Source of the DNA: JBEKTY01 sp049515555
Lineage (GTDB): Bacteria; Planctomycetota; Planctomycetia; Pirellulales; Thermoguttaceae
DNA: 64,000 nucleotides
Assembly (NCBI GenBank): GCA_049515555.1
Contig: JBEKTY010000040.1
Coordinates: 43,359 to 107,358, forward strand
Direction: 5' to 3'
Shown here: positions 60,401 through 64,000 of the stretch, in pieces
Numbering within the stretch: position 1 is the first letter of the stretch
Layout of the letters: every line of letters starts with the position of its first letter
Translations under genes and position numbers: made by a program
Notes under the pieces: generated by a model
The model's input: only the letters and a program-made list of their open reading frames with translations
The model's database searches: none
Told to the model about the DNA's origin: nothing

Positions 60401-60619
60401 TTCCCCGACGAGGACGGAACCTCGACTAGCGTGGCCTGGAAAGGGGCCAACGCAAGGTACCCGGTGATCCGCGTGTACCAGACGCTCTGGATCAACCCGC
60501 ATCCGGAGAAGACGATCAAGCAGATCGTACTCAGCAACACGGGGCTGGACGCGAAACAATGGCGGTTCATGCCGCATTTCGGCTTGACCGCGGCGATCCT
60601 TCCGCCGCCCGTACGGTGA
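54407..60619 (+). CDS. giant exported GH2-like multidomain glycosidase
   Basis: 2070 residues, started at the ATG at 54407 because AAAGGG lies 6 bases upstream and a signal peptide follows (VWITALVLLPSLCGLAGYAR). Domains in order are: a carbohydrate-binding jelly roll (about 25-180, VNLIVNPDFDNVY), a LamG domain (about 215-400, YTIEFWFKPAALP, YVDGVLEGI), and beta-sandwich modules (about 440-760). A GH2-type sugar-binding domain follows (about 800-960, TIFVNGRPVGYGAGALP), then a TIM barrel (about 1080-1350, KLLLNGRPVRFFGGCNG, TVGWDLSCESFYTIY, FTYEWEGILPY). After that come amidotransferase-like domains (VLVLHQDDPSLLPADVM) and a C-terminal sandwich. The Glu residues in the two latter barrel motifs are candidate catalytic acids. 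The substrate is unknown. Confidence 0.82.
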   Translation: MRPVWITALVLLPSLCGLAGYARADKVNLIVNPDFDNVYAARRLPTPNSADRNAERRMWPKFLGDPALPYGWAVVAGRDEAATISRVEDGGRKALRVQVPKDESLQLVQRYVEVVPGATYDFGLAAKGSGRVELAVWAAEPAPDETLMMANIAAGPQWQKIAARKQVGPHRHLARYTIVIDGPADVMVRQAEVSVQAASRARANPLLVKPARDADTLFYEDFDGPSQAIALGAAARLTDEGGGRFGRGLITSAGNGGAITHLSVGELPPQYTIEFWFKPAALPAAAGFDVPLAITTQTPGMSQTQIEFHAWPRWFGFGFRQQYRYDRANAEMTGVGWWQPGTWHHLAGSWDGDAMRLYVDGVLEGICYGKDQMVPRGTALDLVLPLDGVIDEICISKGLRYGPIVPAGVKQVALSLPTTTQPPIAPAAKEVTEEELQSERAKQIAPVPQSSADYTFAASLAHPAWEGMGGLTFRRDYFGKGLDAIEAQAWPQKIGRSMYWRIERIEPGDYYIGLWAETANPGLRTEYGPDKLLASAYLNGWPVRFATTTDPVQVRPGVWLAELQSGSPMSLKDGDELAVWPVRQAERQCFPRLALYRKAPGRGHGVTGQTFGVDCGNPQRLRLVLSPEIKGSGEDGTPHEARIEVANPLPYSIEARLQWKLADYYGTPLVERTEPVRLGPHRATVVKYPFTASGDAQAYQLDTRTCPAPGFKLPVPRPREMWRLSDYSCWEFQPNQPHPLTAWNHVRVDLKGNRSGQRKWLCLDGDDWQWAYLDGRRVPATVPAGLAWSRGSVPFVETWIKLPPGRFGKWFRKIVSVPAWLKGDRYLLELSEVNCEATIFVNGRPVGYGAGALPVVADITATLKPGAANDLAICVRGGIGVMKPEFVDQYDPENWRIAQENEDVYHDSYGIPCLKSVHLRVVPEVRVKQSLVVSDVEQGRLQIMTRLENAGSRLRQVTLRSQAFQTGRAVAVPIPEKSVTIPAGAVVEVAVESPAGELVPWTPRNPVLAKMVTAVVENGRMLDTFERRFGYRSLRVKGMKLLLNGRPVRFFGGCNGPAPHDFLEADCAVNFLRGQGASADLWDEIGVPYLYTVYNCGDKTWKKLSNKKYWDTWWHFVLETVWNQGSRAGTVGWDLSCESFYTIYTAGKEGQEKDFEQIYSPAQEMRQKIWPHYFCMADGDGSLGGRLDFASYHYWNQYSFGGKPDECGFTYEWEGILPYLPDGFFLNGAAQVPRKGTLLHMVPDWIYGTTACGSTEDFEFFGPQNGVPLSKYVGDRAAISGACTANDPRGMAWTKMSLDGNRDMDQAIAGCVYWNSFYGTADQYVSFCMPQQEIRYYAGSRFDRRLNLHDDEGLPGELVFRWTLLHPSGQVVRRGETRVPSDGALLKRDRLAFDVPEVAARTGFTLVMELWKGETKWAREERLVDVWPRVEESRAATGRAMVLFDPKKKAVPCLAALGCAVKPIASLDAAALAGARCLVIGPDCVTPQMVDKRYLLRDFARDGGHVLVLHQDDPSLLPADVMLDKRAWPSIGFVRVEGHPVLHGMGDRDFQMWNPRHVIAKGAFRKPEKGAFLTLVDSGHDDAAARAEMLEFYVGQGSVLATQLALTDNFDTEPMAAELLRRLLAYLDQPVFRVASSTRTGSPLAIVNGASEAVLKRLSEVRTEYAIVAGTTPGQDVTLIDLGVDHPPGDATAWRAYVQQGGTLVVHRAAPKHQPWLEALTARKVDVEVQPYQAWVDRQMLQRRDGLATGLDNLDLYWRTQTSGEGPEDHWQVSCGVEKGQERGQVMYVVKVDGASDYLFPGGLVEMPLGKGRVIVDQVKWEASNKDMICGSPARYLSVLLTNLGISRRLPTAKPVLPKGVTYEPIDLASVANCGFKDDKAGDGVGWLDWGPDADLSSFPTGNVNLGGVPYLVPSGAKNAIVLRVNTDFAPCLANYPDSVAIPINKRRVAGLYFLHTGGWAYGPAIFGRRRIEYTDGTAEVIDLSGANMADWNPGADSFPDEDGTSTSVAWKGANARYPVIRVYQTLWINPHPEKTIKQIVLSNTGLDAKQWRFMPHFGLTAAILPPPVR

Positions 60620-60698
60620 AAAAACGTCGCTGCGCGTAGAAGCATGCTGCAGCCGGGATCGTCGTGGTCGTCGCCGTTTCTTGACTCTACGGCGTTCT

Positions 60699-60825
60699 CT
60701 AAATGACCTTGCACGATCTTGGGAGGGAAAGAGGGGACAGGCACCATTTGCCGGAACGGCCCGGAGGGTGCTTCGCACAAATGGTGCCTGTCCCCTTTTT
60801 CCCAGAATCCCGCAAGGTCATTTAG
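60699..60825. repeat. family D palindromic element between convergent genes (D2)
   Basis: A 127-base element whose outer arms CTAAATGACCTTGC / GCAAGGTCATTTAG and inner arms GGGGACAGGCACCATTTG / CAAATGGTGCCTGTCCCC are inverted copies. The centre contains GGGTGCTTCGCAC. The right arm includes the TAA stop of the convergent GH123-like gene. It is a likely bidirectional terminator. Relative of the element at 10294-10399. Confidence 0.88.
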
Positions 60826-63524
60826 TCGGCGAGTCGCTCCACCACGCTCGATCGGACCGCGACGACTTCTCCCCGCGGATCGAGCAGCTCCACTTTCAGC
60901 TCGTACTTGCCCGGGGCCAGTCTCGAGGGGTTGAAGGCGAACCGGCATTGGCCCAGCGCGACTCGACCCAAGAGCATCGGCCCGCCGCCGCGGTCTTGCG
61001 GGGCGGCGGCGATGCTTGTCTCGGCGTCGAAAGGGGCGGCCAACTGCGCCACCGTTTGGCCGCCGAGGGGGGACAGCAGGAAACGGACTTGTGCCGGCGA
61101 TGGCCGCCGGTTGATCTTCACGCCGAGAATGCCTGCGTGATCCATGCCGTCGTAGATGTCCTGATCGACCGAAAGTTCGAGCGGCGTGGCAGCCACCTCG
61201 CGGAGGCTCAGGTCGTCGATCCAGACCGTTCCCGGCCCCTGCACCCAGACGCCGAGGTACTTGGGGACCGCCGGGAACTTCAGCTCGCTGCGGGCCCAGA
61301 GCCGATACCAGCCGGTGGGCGTCGGCCCTTCCTTGCCGCTCTGCGTGCTTTTCTCCGCCCCCTCCGGCAGCGAGAGGCAGAGTCTGGGGGGCACGCTGCG
61401 GCCGGCCAACTTGATCCAGCCGGAGAACTCGTAGCGGCGGCCTTCGTCCAGCGACAGGTTCAGCTTTCCATCGCCCCAGGTGGGCCAAACCAGAATGGTC
61501 ACCGCCTGGCTGCCGCTGGCCGCCGGGATGTCGATCCGGACGGACTTCCGGCCGGTGTGGCTCTGGGTCTCGTCCAATCGTCCCGCGCCCTTGCCGTTCC
61601 ACGTCTCGACGCGCCACGGCTTCATGGTCTCCTCGAAACCGGAGGGCGGCAGCAGCTCGGGTCCATACTTGACCTCCTCGTCGGCCGGCTGGGCCCAGGG
61701 AAGTTCCAAGGGCGATGCGCGGGCTGCGCTGGGCTGGGCCACGCCGTGGGCCAGCAGCGGCTGGAGCTTGAGGATCTGGGCAGCGACTTGCCAGCGCCAT
61801 TTCCGCAGCGTCGAGGGGTGGGGCGGCGCCGTGCGGTCGCTGCTGTCCAGGGACTGGAATCCCCAGCCGATCCGGCCCAACAGGCCGCGGAGCAGGCGGT
61901 CGGCCTCGGCGGCGGCCTCGGTCGCCCCGGCCCGCTCGGACGCCCCGGCCGCGGCGATCGATCGCGCCAAGAGGCTGAGGTAACGGTAGTCTTTGATCCC
62001 CTCGCGGACCGCCTCCCACATCACACTGGGCAAGGGCCCATCCTCGGCAAGGTAGACGTAGCCTTCGTCGTCCTGTCGAAAGCCATTGCCCTGGAACAGG
62101 GCGTTGCCGCTGTAGTAGGCCCACTGGGCGATCTGCGAGGCGCCGGTCTTGTAGCCGTAGAAGCCGAAGAAGAACCGCGCCCCGGCGGGCGTCGGCCCGC
62201 AACCATTGTAAACGGCATAGGGCTTCTTCCGCCCCACGAGCGTCTGGGCGATCTCGGGGGTGAAGCGGTTCGTGTTGAAAACGTCGATCGACGCCGACAA
62301 GGGGCCGATCTCGTCGATCCCCATCGCCATGCCGCCCCCGATGTCCGTCCAGGTCGCCAGCTCCGGCCGATGCTTCTTGATCAGGCCGTAGTAGTAGACG
62401 GCCTCGTCCAACAGGTTGTGGGCGCCGGCCTCGTCCAGGGCGTAGGCCCGCAGCGGCGGCCAGCCTTCTTCCTTGGCCATCTCGCACACGACGTCCACGG
62501 CGCGCAGGAAGTCGCCGTCGATCTTCGGGCTGTGCGGCCAGAAGAAGAACCAGGCCTTCTGGTGGTCCCAGAAATAGGCGATCTCGTGCCCGAGCTCGAA
62601 CGTGACGGGGAAGGCGCGCGGGCCGAAAACTCGCTTCTCGGCCGCCATGAGCCGCTTGCACTGGGCGCGGGTCGCCGCCACGTCGTCCGCGCCGAAGTCG
62701 CGGTCCCGCGTCTTGATGACCACGCTCAGGGCCGGCTCGATCCCGTTGCAGCCGTGCTCGCGGGCGTCGATGAGCTCTTTCATGAGCAACTCGTCGGAAT
62801 CGGCGGGACTCGGGCAGAACATGGCCATCTCGACGGGAGCCGGGGGAAGCCCCAGCGGCAAGACCTTTGCAACCAGCTTGATCTCGGCCGACGCTTGCCC
62901 GGCCACCCGCACCCTGATCGCGCCCGTGTAGTCGTCTGCCTCGGCAGCTTCGGGAATCTTCAGGGTCAGCCAGACCCGCACCACGGCGCCTTTGGCCGCC
63001 GAGACGGTCTTCCGCTTCTCCAGCAGGAACGGCTCCCGCCGGAAGGTCTTGGCCTTCTGATCCACCGGCACGCGGACGCTCCGCACAAACCGCACGTCGA
63101 CCCAGTCGGCCGGGATGACCTGCCCCTGGGCGGAGCGAAGTTCGCCGACGTCGATCTGCACGTCTTCCAGGGGGGCGATTGCGTGGAGGACGAACGACGC
63201 CGTTTCGTACTCGCCGCGGGCGCCAAACAGGCTCAGCGCAGTTACCCGCTCGCAGGCCAGCGGGACGGCCTCCGGCCCAACCACGGTCATCGGATCGGGC
63301 GCCGTAATGAGAAAGCCGCGCTGGCGCTCCTCGGCGGTGACCGCCGATTCAGGGAAGAGCCGCACGGGCTCGCGCACTTCGGTCCACCCGGCTTCCAGCG
63401 CGGGCTCCTTCGGGCCGTGGCTACCCCACGCCCGGAATTGTGCGGGCGGCGCGGCATGTAGGCCGCCGCCGGCCGTGAAGAACGTGGCTGCCAGTACGAC
63501 CGCGGCGGTCTTCTTCATCATCAT
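60822..63524 (-). CDS. exported DUF4091/GH123-like glycosidase with carbohydrate-binding domain
   Basis: 900 residues with signal peptide (MMKKTAAVVLAATFFTAGGG). An N-terminal beta-sandwich (about 40-220, VTALSLFGARGEYETASFVL) precedes a barrel of the DUF4091/GH123 type (about 225-560): PPAPVEMAMFCPSPADSDEL, RAYALDEAGAHNLLDEAVYY, SIDVFNTNRFTP, QWAYYSGNALFQGNGFRQDD and WEAVREGIKDYRYLSLLAR. GH123 enzymes use an Asp/Glu pair with substrate assistance to release N-acetylgalactosamine; the DE in ALDEAG is a candidate. The C-terminal part is a carbohydrate-binding-like jelly roll (GRKSVRIDIPAASGSQAVTI) plus a small sandwich. It is convergent to the 2070-residue gene. Confidence 0.85.
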   Translation of the reverse strand: MMMKKTAAVVLAATFFTAGGGLHAAPPAQFRAWGSHGPKEPALEAGWTEVREPVRLFPESAVTAEERQRGFLITAPDPMTVVGPEAVPLACERVTALSLFGARGEYETASFVLHAIAPLEDVQIDVGELRSAQGQVIPADWVDVRFVRSVRVPVDQKAKTFRREPFLLEKRKTVSAAKGAVVRVWLTLKIPEAAEADDYTGAIRVRVAGQASAEIKLVAKVLPLGLPPAPVEMAMFCPSPADSDELLMKELIDAREHGCNGIEPALSVVIKTRDRDFGADDVAATRAQCKRLMAAEKRVFGPRAFPVTFELGHEIAYFWDHQKAWFFFWPHSPKIDGDFLRAVDVVCEMAKEEGWPPLRAYALDEAGAHNLLDEAVYYYGLIKKHRPELATWTDIGGGMAMGIDEIGPLSASIDVFNTNRFTPEIAQTLVGRKKPYAVYNGCGPTPAGARFFFGFYGYKTGASQIAQWAYYSGNALFQGNGFRQDDEGYVYLAEDGPLPSVMWEAVREGIKDYRYLSLLARSIAAAGASERAGATEAAAEADRLLRGLLGRIGWGFQSLDSSDRTAPPHPSTLRKWRWQVAAQILKLQPLLAHGVAQPSAARASPLELPWAQPADEEVKYGPELLPPSGFEETMKPWRVETWNGKGAGRLDETQSHTGRKSVRIDIPAASGSQAVTILVWPTWGDGKLNLSLDEGRRYEFSGWIKLAGRSVPPRLCLSLPEGAEKSTQSGKEGPTPTGWYRLWARSELKFPAVPKYLGVWVQGPGTVWIDDLSLREVAATPLELSVDQDIYDGMDHAGILGVKINRRPSPAQVRFLLSPLGGQTVAQLAAPFDAETSIAAAPQDRGGGPMLLGRVALGQCRFAFNPSRLAPGKYELKVELLDPRGEVVAVRSSVVERLAD

Positions 63525-63668
63525 CTTTCATACTCCTTATTATGGATCGTCCGGCTCTTGCCAAAGCCGTAGCCGCTGAAGGTCCAGTCCGCCTCGGACT
63601 CAGCCTGGCGGCGCTGCCATTAGTCTGAATTGGCGGCCCAGGGGAGTCAAGCCAATAGGTGAGCGCCC

Positions 63669-63800
63669 CACGAAATCCGCCGCAACGACGTGCGGCCCTA
63701 TACCCGTACCGTCTGGCTGCCGGTAACGATCAAGAACAAGCGCGGGATGGAAATCCGCTGGCGAGATTCCTGGGATCTGTCGGTGTCCGGGAACTATTGA
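63669..63800 (+). pseudogene. unidentified 3' gene fragment
   Basis: A frame of 43 codons without a start reads HEIRRNDVRPYTRTVWLPVT followed by IKNKRGMEIRWRDSWDLSVS and ends GNY-stop (TGA, 63798-63800). The regular polar/aromatic pattern is unlike random frames and suggests the C-terminus of a lost gene. The rest of 63525-64000 shows no gene. Confidence 0.35.
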
Positions 63801-63849
63801 TGCCGTGGTTGATTAGCGCCGATTAGCGCTTATCAGCGTTCCACCTTCA

Positions 63850-63893
63850 TCTTTAATCCCTCGTCGCTCGCCCCTCACCCCTAATCCCAGTGG
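63850..63893 (-). repeat. family J repeat unit
   Basis: On the minus strand it reads GGGATTAGGGGTGAGGGGCG, followed by AGCGACGAGGGATTAAAG. The first part matches the units of the G-rich tract at 25095-25180. Confidence 0.55.
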
Positions 63894-63908
63894 TTTGTAG
63901 CTTGCAGT

Positions 63909-63928
63909 GCTAGCATTTCGATGCTAGC
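63909..63928. other. perfect 8-bp hairpin with TTCG loop
   Basis: GCTAGCAT-TTCG-ATGCTAGC. TTCG is an extra-stable tetraloop. No T run follows, so a terminator role is uncertain. Confidence 0.6.
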
Positions 63929-64000
63929 TGCGTTATTCCCGGTGTTTTATGTGTGCGATGCAGCTCGCAAAATACGGGGCTCTCCGCGATTCTGTGAAAA

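Noticed and set aside
60681..63461. 926-codon open frame on the plus strand
   Set aside because: It is antisense to the GH123-like gene, whose product shows a signal peptide and family motifs. The plus-strand translation is rich in Arg/Gly/Gln/Leu without any domain pattern, as expected from a shadow in GC-rich DNA.

Overview
The window is about 64 kb of GC-rich DNA. It most likely comes from a planctomycete (Planctomycetota, Pirellulales-like). The signs are a PEP-CTERM subtilase, many Tat-exported oxidoreductases and sugar isomerases, a large multidomain Ser/Thr kinase, glycosidase clusters without SusC/SusD, weak or absent Shine-Dalgarno sites at many starts, and a very high load of dispersed inverted repeats. 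No rRNA is present. RNA genes are tRNA-Leu(UAG), tRNA-Val(UAC) and a complete type-A RNase P RNA (rnpB).

Layout. 1-2.9 kb is the right end of an integrated element (DUF3987 primase/helicase-like protein, small hypotheticals, tyrosine integrase) whose integrase 3' end runs into the 3' end of tRNA-Leu. 3-14.6 kb holds a PAS protein, a PEP-CTERM subtilase, a Gly/His-rich TPR protein, a duplicated-module PpiC/SurA foldase, a three-gene ABC exporter operon with ATGA overlaps, and an isochorismatase-like protein. 14.9-25.7 kb is housekeeping: ACT protein, aconitase, a RAYT-type Y1 transposase with its own flanking palindromes, RluA-like pseudouridine synthase, SDR, HflX, RsgA, FHA protein, YhcC-like radical SAM protein and rnpB. 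25.7-31 kb holds an RHH protein, a Tat sugar isomerase and the kinase. 31.2-34.6 kb, behind tRNA-Val, is a degraded island with a complete DNA methyltransferase, a 5'-truncated second one and a truncated HNH-like protein.

34.6-63.5 kb is a large polysaccharide-degradation locus. A leftward arm encodes Gfo/Idh oxidoreductase, GH38-like protein, beta-helix protein, a truncated aldo/keto reductase and a sialidase/six-hairpin/LamG fusion. A rightward arm encodes sugar isomerase, GH106-like rhamnosidase, a second glycosidase interrupted by in-frame stops, and a 2070-residue GH2-like protein. A convergent GH123/DUF4091-like gene closes it. Nearly all members have Sec or Tat export signals, so the locus probably removes sugars from a complex glycan outside the cytoplasm and passes them to oxidation/isomerisation enzymes.

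The two most unusual signals are: (1) a single reading frame from 46934 to 53920, nearly 7 kb, broken only by one TGA and two TAG codons and by no frameshift; and (2) at least nine families of small palindromic repeats. Several of these lie inside or supply parts of real genes (PAS protein, radical SAM protein, RluA-like synthase, the RAYT itself), resembling the palindromic elements known inside Rickettsia genes.
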